Source: a virus. Taken from it: a stretch of 31,443 bases of DNA. The notes beneath the pieces are model-generated. The model saw only the letters and a list, made by a program, of their open reading frames with translations, was not told where the DNA came from and made no database searches. Positions 7,262 through 14,929 of the stretch are shown one piece after another. The stretch's first letter is position 1, and every line of letters starts with the position of its first letter. A program made the position numbers and the translations under genes. Location: positions 1 through 31,443 of the IMG/VR virus record IMGVR_UViG_3300020205_000602. One strand, written 5' to 3'.

Positions 7262-8262
7262 TGGTTAAACCTCGCAATCGCTTCTAAACCACTTACGGTA
7301 TTGTCATCAATCAGACTTAGGATTCTATCCTGAGTCCACCCTGCCTTTACTAAATCATTAATATCTTTATATCCTGTTTCTGGCATCAATGAAACAGTAT
7401 AACCACTATCTATACACTTGTTAATTTGCTTACACAACTCTACGTTTCTTGGCTCATTGTCAAATACAACTACAAGATTACTAGACAAGCCAAGAAGGTA
7501 AGCTGAAGTAAAACTTGCTCCTGCCACAGCAATTGCGTTTGGTATGAATAAACTATCAATCGGTCCTTCAACTGCGTAAACCTTTTTACTAAAGTCAACT
7601 TTATCAAGTCCATAAATTCTCTCCATATTATCATCAAGTTTAATAGTCATATATCTTGGATCTTCATTACCAAAAGCACGACCTTGAAACGCAAACACTT
7701 TACCATGTTCATTGAAGAAAGGAATCACCAAACGAGGATGTTCATTCTCTTCTTCTGAAGTGTATGTATATTTAACGCTGTTTACATACTTTTTCCACTT
7801 CGGTGCATAAAAAAGTAATTTAAATTTATCCTTGGGGATCAAACGAGATGCAACATACATATACGCAGGATGGGTAGGGGGTAAGGTATCGATCGCACGC
7901 AGACCATCTAAAATCTCATCTTTTAACTCAGTAAATACTGGTTTTGTCTCTGGATATGATATGGTTTTATGTGAATTGTGTTTACTTGCACCACTCTGGT
8001 ATCTTTCTAAGACATATTGCTCATAGAGATAACTATCGACTTGTTTGATTAGGTTACCAGCGTTTGTTCCAACACCACAGTTGTGACATTTATAGAACAG
8101 ATCGTTCTTCTTCTGATAGACGTAACCACGTGCCTTCAGTTTATTCTTTTTACTATCCCCACAGAATGGGCAAGAAAAGTTGAAGGTGTAAGTGTTCGTA
8201 TGCTTGAAGTTACGAAGCCGAGTACTTAGTTGGGAGATGTATTTTAGATCAACGAATAACAT
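7246..8262 (-). CDS. DNA primase, T4 gp61-like
   Basis: This enzyme makes the RNA primers for lagging-strand synthesis and works with the gp41-type helicase encoded at 25272-26672. It has an N-terminal zinc-binding domain with cysteines C31-C34 (SCPFCGDS) and C59-C62 (KCHNCG). A TOPRIM domain follows, with Glu in YAVEGPIDSLF (about E232) and acidic residues in VVVFDNEPR (about D268, E270). Length 338 matches T4 gp61 (342). There is no Shine-Dalgarno before the ATG at 8262. Instead a promoter -10 box sits so close that the predicted RNA start is the A of the ATG, so the transcript may be leaderless. The start is supported by alignment of the early residues with T4 gp61 from memory and by lack of another start before the zinc finger. 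Confidence 0.93.
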   Translation of the reverse strand: MLFVDLKYISQLSTRLRNFKHTNTYTFNFSCPFCGDSKKNKLKARGYVYQKKNDLFYKCHNCGVGTNAGNLIKQVDSYLYEQYVLERYQSGASKHNSHKTISYPETKPVFTELKDEILDGLRAIDTLPPTHPAYMYVASRLIPKDKFKLLFYAPKWKKYVNSVKYTYTSEEENEHPRLVIPFFNEHGKVFAFQGRAFGNEDPRYMTIKLDDNMERIYGLDKVDFSKKVYAVEGPIDSLFIPNAIAVAGASFTSAYLLGLSSNLVVVFDNEPRNVELCKQINKCIDSGYTVSLMPETGYKDINDLVKAGWTQDRILSLIDDNTVSGLEAIARFNQWKKI

Positions 8263-8268
8263 AATAAT

Positions 8269-8297
8269 ATTATACTACCAATAATGAAAAAAGGCAA
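8269..8297 (-). promoter_or_regulatory. sigma-70-like promoter for primase
   Basis: On the minus strand TTGCCT (8297-8292) and TATAAT (8274-8269) are separated by 17 bp. The -35 hexamer overlaps the 3' arm of the terminator upstream. The calculated RNA start is 8262, the first base of the primase ATG, which would give a leaderless message. Confidence 0.65.
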
Positions 8298-8311
8298 GTT
8301 TATCTTACCTT
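8287..8311 (-). terminator. rho-independent terminator after the lysis genes
   Basis: On the minus strand AAGGTAAG (8311-8304), a five-base loop (8303-8299) and CTTGCCTT (8298-8291) form an 8-bp stem with one G-U pair. A run of T follows at once (8290-8287, with two more T in the stem end). It lies about 60 bases after the stop of the XhlA-like gene, so it ends the virion/lysis transcript before primase. Confidence 0.75.
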
Positions 8312-8322
8312 CGGAAAAACAA

Positions 8323-8351
8323 TTGACAGTAATGTGTAACTACTGTATAAT
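8323..8351 (+). promoter_or_regulatory. perfect consensus sigma-70 promoter on the plus strand (antisense)
   Basis: TTGACA (8323-8328) and TATAAT (8346-8351) are separated by exactly 17 bp, identical in layout to the consensus promoters of the minus-strand genes. RNA would start near 8358 and run antisense through the XhlA-like and spanin genes. No credible plus-strand gene follows; the longest nearby frames are about 33 codons without a start signal. It may give an antisense RNA or a replication primer. The hexamers are certain; activity and purpose are inferred. Confidence 0.6.
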
Positions 8352-8373
8352 AACAGTGTTGGGTTTGATGATA

Positions 8374-8694
8374 CTAATTAAGTAGCTTACTGAAGAACTC
8401 CATATGTCCAATCAAATATCCAAGAGCAATCGCTCCACCAACAATCATAAACCTCCAGCGTTCGAGTATTTCTACTCGACTCTTGATTTCATTCATAGTC
8501 TTTGACATTACCTCATGCTGTTGTTTATCAGACTCAGCCAGATTGTCAATCTTCCTGTCGATGTGGTCAGTGATTTCACGTGACGTTGTCGTGATGCGCG
8601 AATGTAATTCTTTGATGTCAGATTTGACATCAGCTACATCTTCTTTGATGCCTTCGACTTGAGTTTCCAATTTTGCTATTCTCTCTAGATCCAT
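8374..8694 (-). CDS. XhlA-like coiled-coil membrane protein (lysis cassette)
   Basis: This 106-residue protein has a long heptad-patterned N-terminal coiled coil (about residues 1-78), then ERWRFM and a single C-terminal membrane segment (about 82-100, IVGGAIALGYLIGH). The order of coiled coil, Trp-rich junction and membrane anchor matches the haemolysin XhlA family, whose members help holin and endolysin lyse the cell. It follows the spanin genes with a 1-base gap and precedes a terminator, so it fits a lysis cassette. A holin role of its own is possible, but one membrane segment and the coiled coil favour an accessory role. Confidence 0.7.
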   Translation of the reverse strand: MDLERIAKLETQVEGIKEDVADVKSDIKELHSRITTTSREITDHIDRKIDNLAESDKQQHEVMSKTMNEIKSRVEILERWRFMIVGGAIALGYLIGHMEFFSKLLN

Positions 8695-8695
8695 G

Positions 8696-9286
8696 TTATT
8701 TGTTAAAGATAATCTCTTGCTCTTTAATCCATGTTTGTAGTGCTTTTAATTGTTCTGCGTTTTGATGGCAGATACTATAATTCCCTACTACTGTTTCGGT
8801 AACGGTAGAGAGTTTAGTGGCTGAGGTTCCTTCATTAGCAAGTCTGGTGGGGTCGGGAATTTCGTTTTTACTGGCACTGTCGTGGAGCACGACGAAAGCA
8901 TTAGGGATAGGGCACTTAGCATCAGACTCTTTAGTAATATACTTTGGTACTTCTTTAATGATGACATCACCCTTCTCCTTAACAATTTTTACAGTTTCGA
9001 CATATTTGGTAACAACTTTCGTTGTCGCTTCAGCAGATTCAACTTCTTTCTTGGCAACCTGCAATTCCATCTCTGCTACTTTTTCTTTCCAACTTGCTTC
9101 ATTTGAGATACCACCCGATAAGTATACTCCCAAAATGAATAAAACGCAAGCAATTAGTTGTGCTAATTTTGCGTATTTCCCAATAATAGGTATGTGACCC
9201 AAAACGAATGTGACAATGATGGTCAAGAAACTTAGACCAGTTACGGCATAGATTAGACCATCAGGAACAAACGTCAACAACCACAT
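8696..9286 (-). CDS. i-spanin (Rz-like inner-membrane lysis protein)
   Basis: A 196-residue protein with two N-terminal hydrophobic segments (about residues 10-30 and 40-60, the second IACVLFILGVYLSGGI), then a long coiled-coil region (KEKVAEMELQVAKKEVESAEA), and a periplasmic domain. It ends with a segment typical of Rz-like proteins (CHQNAEQLKALQTWIKEQ). Together with an outer-membrane lipoprotein, an i-spanin bridges and fuses the two membranes in the last step of lysis. The identification is strengthened by the proline-rich lipoprotein ORF lying inside this gene in another frame, the same arrangement as Rz/Rz1 of lambda. The gene starts 2 bases after the stop of the preceding one. An extra N-terminal hydrophobic segment compared with lambda Rz is unusual. 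Confidence 0.75.
   Translation of the reverse strand: MWLLTFVPDGLIYAVTGLSFLTIIVTFVLGHIPIIGKYAKLAQLIACVLFILGVYLSGGISNEASWKEKVAEMELQVAKKEVESAEATTKVVTKYVETVKIVKEKGDVIIKEVPKYITKESDAKCPIPNAFVVLHDSASKNEIPDPTRLANEGTSATKLSTVTETVVGNYSICHQNAEQLKALQTWIKEQEIIFNK
8788..8967 (-). CDS. o-spanin (Rz1-like lipoprotein) nested in the i-spanin gene
   Basis: A 59-residue protein in a different frame, wholly inside the i-spanin gene. It starts at ATG 8967, which has a strong Shine-Dalgarno AAGGAG seven bases upstream; a longer frame starting TTG at 8985 would include that site and is rejected. It has a basic start (MSSLKKYQ), a hydrophobic core (ILLKSLMLSALSLMLSS), and a lipobox LSSC with Cys at residue 27. The short mature part is rich in proline (KFPTPPDLL, KEPQPLNSLPLP). 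This is the layout of Rz1-type outer-membrane spanins, which pair with the i-spanin to fuse membranes. Lipobox, start signal and nested position agree, so it is very likely real despite being easy to miss. Confidence 0.82.
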   Translation of the reverse strand: MSSLKKYQSILLKSLMLSALSLMLSSCSTTVPVKTKFPTPPDLLMKEPQPLNSLPLPKQ

Positions 9287-9288
9287 AG

Positions 9289-9990
9289 TTATCCTTTACT
9301 TACACGTGTCCACATACTGTTGGCTTTACTGGCAAATTTTAAAACTTTGGACTCACCAGTCTCTTCGTTTTGTAACATAACAACAACACCTGGATTTCGT
9401 TTTACGAAATCGTAGATATCATCTTCGGCATCACCAATACCAAATTTTTCCTTTAGTCTAGTGTTCTTTACACCTTTAGACATTCTGATGTATACTGGAG
9501 CAGAAACAGAAAACTTCGAAAACTTCTTTTTTCTTATAACAGGCTCATCCGTCTTAACAGCTGCGCCAGTAACATTTGCTGGCATTTCTTCGTTGATTGT
9601 TTCTAAAAACTCTTCAACCAAAAGATATTCTTCAACAAGAACAATATCTTCCTTCTGTATTTTTTTCAACAAGTCAAGGAAGTCTTCTTCAAGTGTTGGT
9701 GGAATACTACCACGATTATTACATTCTTTTACTAAGAAATATGCAGTAGCCAATGTTCCTAGTTGCGTATTAACAAGAGGAATCTTACTCATGATAACCT
9801 TAAGACGAAACACCATTCTATGCAGCATAGAATAATGATCTTTCTCAGTGTTGGTCATATCTTTGAGTTTCTTTAGCGCACGACCATTCTTGTCGATTAT
9901 ACCTAATTCGAAAGATCTTGTTTTTTCGAATGGTGTAACCAACATACTAAGTATGCGAAACGCAATTAAATTGTCAACCAACTGTGACAT
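9289..9990 (-). CDS. conserved-looking unknown protein of the virion block
   Basis: A 233-residue protein that I do not recognise. The first 130 residues are helical and begin SQLVDNLIAFRILSMLVTPF. A linker with a Thr/Ala-rich stretch and basic KKKFSKF follows, then a C-terminal region of beta character (SAPVYIRMSKG, PGVVVMLQNEETGESKVLKF). No signal peptide or membrane segment is evident. The ATG shares one base with the stop of the preceding gene and has AAGGAAG upstream. It lies between structural genes and the spanins, so a role in virion assembly or as a virion component is plausible but not shown. Confidence 0.7.
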   Translation of the reverse strand: MSQLVDNLIAFRILSMLVTPFEKTRSFELGIIDKNGRALKKLKDMTNTEKDHYSMLHRMVFRLKVIMSKIPLVNTQLGTLATAYFLVKECNNRGSIPPTLEEDFLDLLKKIQKEDIVLVEEYLLVEEFLETINEEMPANVTGAAVKTDEPVIRKKKFSKFSVSAPVYIRMSKGVKNTRLKEKFGIGDAEDDIYDFVKRNPGVVVMLQNEETGESKVLKFASKANSMWTRVSKG

Positions 9991-10361
9991 TAAATCTTCC
10001 TTAACTCTGCGATAATGTTATCGTCTAAACCAATATCAGTAGCTAGATGTGCAGTTCCTGGTATTTGTTCAGGCATTCTTCCGATATATGTTAAAAATGT
10101 AGCTAATACATTCCAGTCATCAACATCTATTTTATAAAATAGCATCTTGACTGAAGCATCACCAAATAAATTAAAAAGAACGATTAGATGATTAAGAATT
10201 AATCTCTCTTTCAACTCATCGTTCTTTTTATATCTTGTAAATAGTTTCTTCAAATACAAAAACTTTTTCAAATCCTCTTCGAACTCCGATACGGTAGAAC
10301 ATTGAGGATTATCATAATTATGCATTGCATATTGTAGAAACTCAGCTTCACTTTTAAACAT
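9990..10361 (-). CDS. conserved T4-like phage protein (DUF7207-like)
   Basis: A 123-residue helical protein. The stretch EDLKKFLYLKKLFTRYKKN followed by LKERLILNHLIVLFNLFGD resembles a short protein conserved next to structural genes in T4-like phages of aquatic bacteria (I believe DUF7207; recalled, not searched). No enzymatic motif is visible. A longer frame reaching 10466 would overlap the preceding structural gene heavily. The ATG at 10361 lies four bases after that gene's stop, and the family pattern begins just after it, so it is preferred. A chaperone or assembly role is possible but unproven. Confidence 0.7.
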   Translation of the reverse strand: MFKSEAEFLQYAMHNYDNPQCSTVSEFEEDLKKFLYLKKLFTRYKKNDELKERLILNHLIVLFNLFGDASVKMLFYKIDVDDWNVLATFLTYIGRMPEQIPGTAHLATDIGLDDNIIAELRKI

Positions 10362-10365
10362 TATA

Positions 10366-11307
10366 TTATGCGTCGTGTAATTGAATTCCTTGAGTTGGGG
10401 CAGTAGTCGATCCTGTTGTTGCAAATGTTGCACCAGTAATTGGATACCAGCGACTTGTTCCGTCAATCTTCAACCATGCAAACTGCATAACATAAGCACC
10501 AGTAACAGCAGCTGTACGATACTTGAAGTACTTAGTGCCACGCTCAGATGCTCCGAATGGGAACAATGACTGTGAGTTTGTAGTAGATTGGTTGATAACG
10601 AATGTCCAAATCTTACCAGAATCTGCATCAGTCATACTTGCTGTTGGTAATGTAATATCGTAGTTAGCAGCACCAGATTGGTTTAAGTAAACCAATGAAG
10701 TATTTGCTAACTGAGCAGCTGTTAAGTTGGTTGAAGTAGAAATAGCAATTGTGTTATTCGCAATTGTTATGCTATTGTGTGTACCAACGAAACCTAGTGA
10801 AGCGAATCTAGGATACGACGCTTGCATCCACATGTTACCAGAGTAGTCGATAGAAGCAACTTGTGTACCACCAACTTTAACACTCAATGGTCGTGAAGCA
10901 GTTGCGCTTGCTGTATTGGTAATTTGCAGATCAATGGTTGTGTGAGTTTGAGCACCTGCGTTCCATGTCTCAAGAATTGTTAATGATGTGCCACCAACAG
11001 TAGCAGTATCACCAACACCAAATGTAAACTTAGTAGCAGATCCATTACTTAACAACAGCGTTGGTAAGTTAGATGCGTTACCTTGAACACGCATAATACC
11101 GTTGGTAGAGTTACCACCAGTACCCTTAACGATAAACGAGTTAGTCGTTAGAGTAAGTGTTGGGTTTACGGCAGCCGATGTTGTTAGACCAGCCAACAAA
11201 CTATCGAGTGTCAACTGGCGATTGTCGCCAGACTGAACGATTAGAAATCGCTCAGCACCAGTCAGCGTAGACGCTGAGTTTAATTCTGAAATTTTCTTAG
11301 AAGCCAT
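10366..11307 (-). CDS. virion structural protein (fibre-like)
   Basis: A 313-residue protein beginning MASKKISELNSASTLTGAE and continuing into LIVQSGDNRQLTLDSL, an N-terminus seen in many phage fibre or decoration proteins, with the K-I-S-E-L motif and a short attachment-type domain. The remainder is rich in Ser, Thr, Asn, Gly and Ala with beta-strand character. It ends with a compact domain (KIWTFVINQ, KYFKYRTAAVTGAYVMQFAWLKIDG). A good Shine-Dalgarno AAGGAG lies upstream, and a possible late-promoter motif lies before that. It follows another structural gene of similar composition. A virion surface or fibre role is likely; the exact location is unknown. Confidence 0.75.
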   Translation of the reverse strand: MASKKISELNSASTLTGAERFLIVQSGDNRQLTLDSLLAGLTTSAAVNPTLTLTTNSFIVKGTGGNSTNGIMRVQGNASNLPTLLLSNGSATKFTFGVGDTATVGGTSLTILETWNAGAQTHTTIDLQITNTASATASRPLSVKVGGTQVASIDYSGNMWMQASYPRFASLGFVGTHNSITIANNTIAISTSTNLTAAQLANTSLVYLNQSGAANYDITLPTASMTDADSGKIWTFVINQSTTNSQSLFPFGASERGTKYFKYRTAAVTGAYVMQFAWLKIDGTSRWYPITGATFATTGSTTAPTQGIQLHDA

Positions 11308-11331
11308 ATTTTAAATCTCCTTATTTTCAAT

Positions 11332-11339
11332 TATTTATT
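11332..11339 (-). promoter_or_regulatory. possible T4-type late promoter (AATAAATA)
   Basis: AATAAATA on the minus strand matches 7 of 8 positions of the T4 late consensus TATAAATA. It lies about 24 bases before the ATG of the structural gene starting at 11307, in a 30-base gap that also holds its AAGGAG. An 8-base AT-rich match is weak evidence. Confidence 0.25.
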
Positions 11340-12588
11340 AAGCGTCTGGAGCTTCTAAATCATCAGCAGCATCACCACTGATTAATGAACGACCAGCGAC
11401 CAGTGTTTCGTATTGGACACGACCTGCGCGACCACCAGTACCAACAGTCTTCAATACCCATCCTGGGTTAGTGATAGTTGCTTGATCACCAGAACCAAGA
11501 TCAGCAACAGCAGTAGCTTGATCAGCAGTAGCTTGAATTTCAAAGTACTGAGCATTGTTACCAGTACCAGAAATATCAATAATTGTTTCAGTTGTGTATG
11601 TAAGACCAGTTAATGTACCAGCTGTAGTAACAATTGCAGAACCAGCATTTGTTTGTAAAGTAAAACCAGTTACGCTTGGTGAAGTTCCAGTTACTGCAGA
11701 AACTTTATATGTTGTTCCACTTGCGTAGCCAGTAATAGTTCCTGTTCCACCCAATGTACCTGTAATAGTAACACGATCACCAGCTGCAAGAGTAGAAGCA
11801 CCGCAAGTAAATTGTCCAGCAGTACCTGAGGTAGCAACAGTTGCTGCTATTGTACCAGTTGTGTTCGCTGCCTTTACACTGAATACACCTGCAGCAAAAT
11901 TAGCAGTAGCGACATAGTAAGTAGTGTTATTTGTCAAACCTGTTGCAGCAGCTCCACCACCATGAAAATATTTAACTTCTTCACCAGCAACCAATCCATG
12001 AGTTGCATATGTAACAGTGTCTGCAGCAGTGGTAATCCCAGAAGTAGGAATAATACGAGCAGGTTTATCAACAGCAACAGTTGGTGCTGAAGTATATGAA
12101 GAACCTACGTTTGTTACAGCGATTGCTGTAACTGCACCACCAGAAATAGTGGCAGTAGCAGCAGCAGAAGAACCACCACCACCAGAGAATGTTACTGCTG
12201 GAGCAGTACCAAGGTAACGTGTACCAGCATTATTAACTGCCACAGAGATAGTGTTATCACCACCTGCATGCGCTTCTGTTGTGTCAATACCAAGAGTTGA
12301 TCTTTTCTCTGTTAGAGTCAAGTTCTTAGGTGATTGTTGAACACGAACTGGTGCTGAAGAAATTGTCTTAGTTCCACTCGAACCCTCGAATGTGCTTGAC
12401 AATGTCAAAGCTGTATCAGTAGTGACTGACAATACTTTATATTTTGTTGTTTCGATGATTAGCGTATCGCCAGCATCAACGTCTGTCAGGAATGTTGTAC
12501 CTGAACCTGTTACAGCTGCTGATCCGTTAGTAACACCGATCGATGTTCCAGCTGGTGTCGCAGCGTCTTGTTTTCCCCAAAGTGCCAT
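11338..12588 (-). CDS. virion structural protein (Gly/Ala/Thr-rich, beta-repeat)
   Basis: A 416-residue protein starting [16 protein letters not shown], a start typical of a structural protein family of T4-like aquatic phages. Residues near 15-80 ([36 protein letters not shown]) form a beta domain. Later come repeats of the G-x-x-YTSAPTV type ([13 protein letters not shown] and the related [11 protein letters not shown]), linked by a GGGGSS stretch, and alternating T/G/A-rich strands. There is no enzymatic motif. A strong AAGGAG precedes the ATG. The composition (almost no Cys or Trp, many Thr and Ala) and neighbours support a virion surface, tail or decoration role. Confidence 0.75.
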   Translation of the reverse strand: MALWGKQDAATPAGTSIGVTNGSAAVTGSGTTFLTDVDAGDTLIIETTKYKVLSVTTDTALTLSSTFEGSSGTKTISSAPVRVQQSPKNLTLTEKRSTLGIDTTEAHAGGDNTISVAVNNAGTRYLGTAPAVTFSGGGGSSAAATATISGGAVTAIAVTNVGSSYTSAPTVAVDKPARIIPTSGITTAADTVTYATHGLVAGEEVKYFHGGGAAATGLTNNTTYYVATANFAAGVFSVKAANTTGTIAATVATSGTAGQFTCGASTLAAGDRVTITGTLGGTGTITGYASGTTYKVSAVTGTSPSVTGFTLQTNAGSAIVTTAGTLTGLTYTTETIIDISGTGNNAQYFEIQATADQATAVADLGSGDQATITNPGWVLKTVGTGGRAGRVQYETLVAGRSLISGDAADDLEAPDA

Positions 12589-12603
12589 ATTAGTTCTCCT
12601 TGT

Positions 12604-14208
12604 TTATCTGTTTTTATTTGGCAGGTGTAATTTAAAACCTGTTGAGTCATATCTGTCATCAGCTTTTGCTGCTGAACCCTTTTGTCTTGCTCCTGAGGCA
12701 GCACCTTTTGGACGACCACGACCACGCTTCTCGCCTGACTCTGGTTGACTAGTTTCTTTCTCAGCTTTTTCATAATCACGCTCATGCTTAACACCAGTGC
12801 TAGTTACAGTTTGTGTGCCTTTAGCAGTAGTTGATGATGTGCCAACTTTACCTCTTGATGGTGTGTCACCAAATTTCTTTTTATATTCAGGAGTTCCTGG
12901 CCACATAGCCTCATCGAGATCTTCCTGCATGTAGGATTTGAATGAATTCATTTCTGTTTCCTCTTTTGTTAAACGATCAACTGCTTTGTTGATACCAGAA
13001 GCACGTTTTTGAACCTTCTTCTCTGCACGCTCTTTACTTTTTGCGCCAGCAGAATCCATTCCAGTAACTTGAGCATTTCCAATAATGCTACTTTTGGCTT
13101 TCTTAACATAAGAACCAATAGTAGTTTTAGAAAGTTCATCAAGTTCTTCAACTTCTTCTTTTACACCACGTGCTTTAGCAAGGTTATTCTTGTCGCTAAG
13201 TGTATCATTCTTCTTCAGATCGTCTAAGTTCAATGGCTTATCGCCACGAGCTTTGCGCAAAAATGCTGGAATATCTTGCTTCTTAACAGCTTCTAATAAC
13301 TCTAGTGCTTGTTCAGTTGTAATATCCATGTCAAATTCTTCTTTGACCTTCTTTTTAGCAATTGCGATTGCTGCTTGTTGGGCTAAATGTTTTGCTCTTG
13401 ACATAGGTGAATGTTTCGCTCCTGATTTATCAGTTACTGTATTTTTTACTGTTGTATATGGACCATCGAATGGCGGATCTTCTTTTTTCTCATCTAACTT
13501 AGATGATACTGTAAACTTATGAACGCTTCCTACTTTCTTAGGGTTATAAGAGTCATGTGTTTGCTTAACATGAACTTCTTTACCATCGTTCTTCATTACT
13601 TTACCAGAAACTTTATCACCAGTCTTTGGCTCATAATAGTCATGCTCGCTACCAACAGACATATTTTTTGCCATGTCTGGATGCATTTTACCTTGGGAAG
13701 CAAACTCGCGATGGTTGGCTTCATCAAGCACATCTTCTTTTACAGTTTTCGCAGCGTCTTTGAAATCCTTTGCGCTTGGAGCACCTTCGCTTCCTGGCTT
13801 ACGCATACGCTCATTAGAACCAGCTTCAATACGTTTTCTCTTAGCGTTGATATTTGCATAGAGTCCTGGTTTGGCTTCATCAAGAGCTTCTTCTTTCATG
13901 TAATCATTATACTTTGACTTTAAATGAGCCTGTGCTTTAGATTGGGCATCTTTACCATGTTCTTTTCTAGAGAACTCAGCTTTAGTTTGTCCAGTATTAC
14001 CAAGAACTTCATAGTTACCTTTACCATCAGAAGATACGTATGGCTTTTGTTTGCCCTTCATGTGGTCAGGAACTGCGCCTTCTACCACCTCTTCTTCTTT
14101 GCGTAGAAGTTTAAAGTCGTGGGCATCGATTTTGTTGTTCTTGTTCTTGTCGATTTTCTTTTGGTTTGCAGACAACTCCTGCAAATATGCGTTTCTAAAT
14201 GGGTTCAT
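12604..14208 (-). CDS. charged modular virion-associated protein with EF-hand-like loop and AT-hook
   Basis: A 534-residue protein dominated by Lys, Glu, Asp, Ala and Ser and probably largely flexible. An EF-hand/dockerin-like loop sits at residues 20-31 (DKNKNNKIDAHD). A conserved phage segment follows at about 112-150 (KPGLYANINAKRKRIEAGS), then EELDELSKTTIGSYVKKAK near 353-371, and an AT-hook core RGRP at 497-500. The tetrapeptide LDEA occurs three times and LLEA once, separating the modules; these resemble the L-x-E cleavage sites of T4-type prohead proteases. The gene overlaps the Dps-like gene as ATGA and has AAGGAG. A role as an internal head or core protein that is cut during maturation and binds packaged DNA is an inference. 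Confidence 0.7.
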   Translation of the reverse strand: MNPFRNAYLQELSANQKKIDKNKNNKIDAHDFKLLRKEEEVVEGAVPDHMKGKQKPYVSSDGKGNYEVLGNTGQTKAEFSRKEHGKDAQSKAQAHLKSKYNDYMKEEALDEAKPGLYANINAKRKRIEAGSNERMRKPGSEGAPSAKDFKDAAKTVKEDVLDEANHREFASQGKMHPDMAKNMSVGSEHDYYEPKTGDKVSGKVMKNDGKEVHVKQTHDSYNPKKVGSVHKFTVSSKLDEKKEDPPFDGPYTTVKNTVTDKSGAKHSPMSRAKHLAQQAAIAIAKKKVKEEFDMDITTEQALELLEAVKKQDIPAFLRKARGDKPLNLDDLKKNDTLSDKNNLAKARGVKEEVEELDELSKTTIGSYVKKAKSSIIGNAQVTGMDSAGAKSKERAEKKVQKRASGINKAVDRLTKEETEMNSFKSYMQEDLDEAMWPGTPEYKKKFGDTPSRGKVGTSSTTAKGTQTVTSTGVKHERDYEKAEKETSQPESGEKRGRGRPKGAASGARQKGSAAKADDRYDSTGFKLHLPNKNR

Positions 14209-14639
14209 TTAAGATGGCTCCTTATCATCCAACCGTGTTTTTTATGAGTGTCTAATCTGCCTGCCAAGTAATCCATAAGACCTTGTTCATTGACAGAATT
14301 GGCAATCTCCATTGCTTTATTTAGGGATTCTATTACTCCGTTGTTAGCAATATCTAGATCTTCAAGCATTTCACGATCGGTAATGGCAACATTTCCCTCA
14401 TTTATTGTCTTGAATTGATACAAATCACTCAATGTTCTTGGGGCATATTCTTTCAGCGCACGAATCTCCTCAGCGGTAGTATCAACTGCGCCATGTAAGT
14501 CTACATAGAGATCTCCAAAGAAATCGTGTAATTGAGAGAAGTTCATACCTTCTACATTCCAGTGGTGTGCATGGGCTTTAACGTACATACAAAATGTATT
14601 CGCTAATGCTATTTTCATTGCTATCGTTAATTGTTCCAT
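14205..14639 (-). CDS. Dps-like ferritin-fold protein
   Basis: A 144-residue four-helix protein with the Dps signature region AHHWNVEGMNFSQLHDFFGD and continuing AVDTTAEEIRALKEYAPRTL. Dps proteins form dodecamers that oxidise and store iron and protect DNA. Lining up by eye with E. coli Dps, ligands H51, H63, D78 and E82 correspond to H26, H38, D53 and E57, but D67 falls on Gly42 (Asp43 is next), so the ferroxidase site may be altered. The C-terminus lacks the usual Lys-rich DNA-binding tail but ends with several His and Lys. ATG at 14639 shares a base with the preceding stop; a GTG at 14651 is possible. It sits among virion genes, so it may be packaged or protect phage DNA. Confidence 0.8.
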   Translation of the reverse strand: MEQLTIAMKIALANTFCMYVKAHAHHWNVEGMNFSQLHDFFGDLYVDLHGAVDTTAEEIRALKEYAPRTLSDLYQFKTINEGNVAITDREMLEDLDIANNGVIESLNKAMEIANSVNEQGLMDYLAGRLDTHKKHGWMIRSHLK

Positions 14640-14929
14640 CAGCAGTTCCACTTTCTAAGAGCGAGTGCCTTACGACTTGGTTCGCCATTTGGTTTTTTCA
14701 TTGGACCATCAACTCCGCTCATGCGAGCGCAGAAAGACTTGCGACGATTGGCAGCTTTACTTCCTGGTTTTAATTTTGATGGTGGAGTCGTTACGGCAGT
14801 TTGTAGTTTACTGCCAGGAGTTTTACTACGATAATAATCAACACCTTTTTGTGTTAATCCACCAGTAGAACTCTTGTGTCCCTTGGCATCAATTGCGTAT
14901 TCTAGTAAGTATTCTTTGAATGATATCAT
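14639..14929 (-). CDS. small conserved basic phage protein (DUF6321-like)
   Basis: A 96-residue basic protein that starts MISFKEYLLEYAIDAKGHKS. Its C-terminal half contains SKAANRRKSFCARMSGVDGP, followed by KKPNGEPSRKALALRKWNC. The KSFCARM...ALRKWNC pattern is a well-conserved segment of aquatic T4-like phages (I believe the DUF6321 family; recalled, not searched). The paired Cys residues might bind metal but do not form a standard motif. The start overlaps the stop of the 1067-residue gene (ATGA), and the stop overlaps the Dps-like start. It is probably a small virion or DNA-associated protein, judging by its basic character and neighbours; the biochemical role is unknown. Confidence 0.75.
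   Translation of the reverse strand: MISFKEYLLEYAIDAKGHKSSTGGLTQKGVDYYRSKTPGSKLQTAVTTPPSKLKPGSKAANRRKSFCARMSGVDGPMKKPNGEPSRKALALRKWNC

Noticed and set aside
8286-8385. Plus-strand 33-codon ORF starting MKKGKFILPS in the primase promoter region
   Set aside because: It spans a terminator and a promoter, begins upstream of the predicted plus-strand RNA start and has no ribosome site.
8817-9197. Plus-strand ORF of 126 codons over the spanin genes
   Set aside because: It is the reverse of two well-supported minus-strand frames, lacks a ribosome site and has biased low-complexity content.
12120-12200. CAG/CCA triplet-like repeat
   Set aside because: It encodes a Gly/Ser/Ala linker of the structural protein in frame, so it is ordinary coding low complexity rather than a regulatory repeat.
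12510-12794. Minus-strand 94-codon frame crossing the junction of two virion genes
   Set aside because: It overlaps two better genes in another frame and has no start signal.
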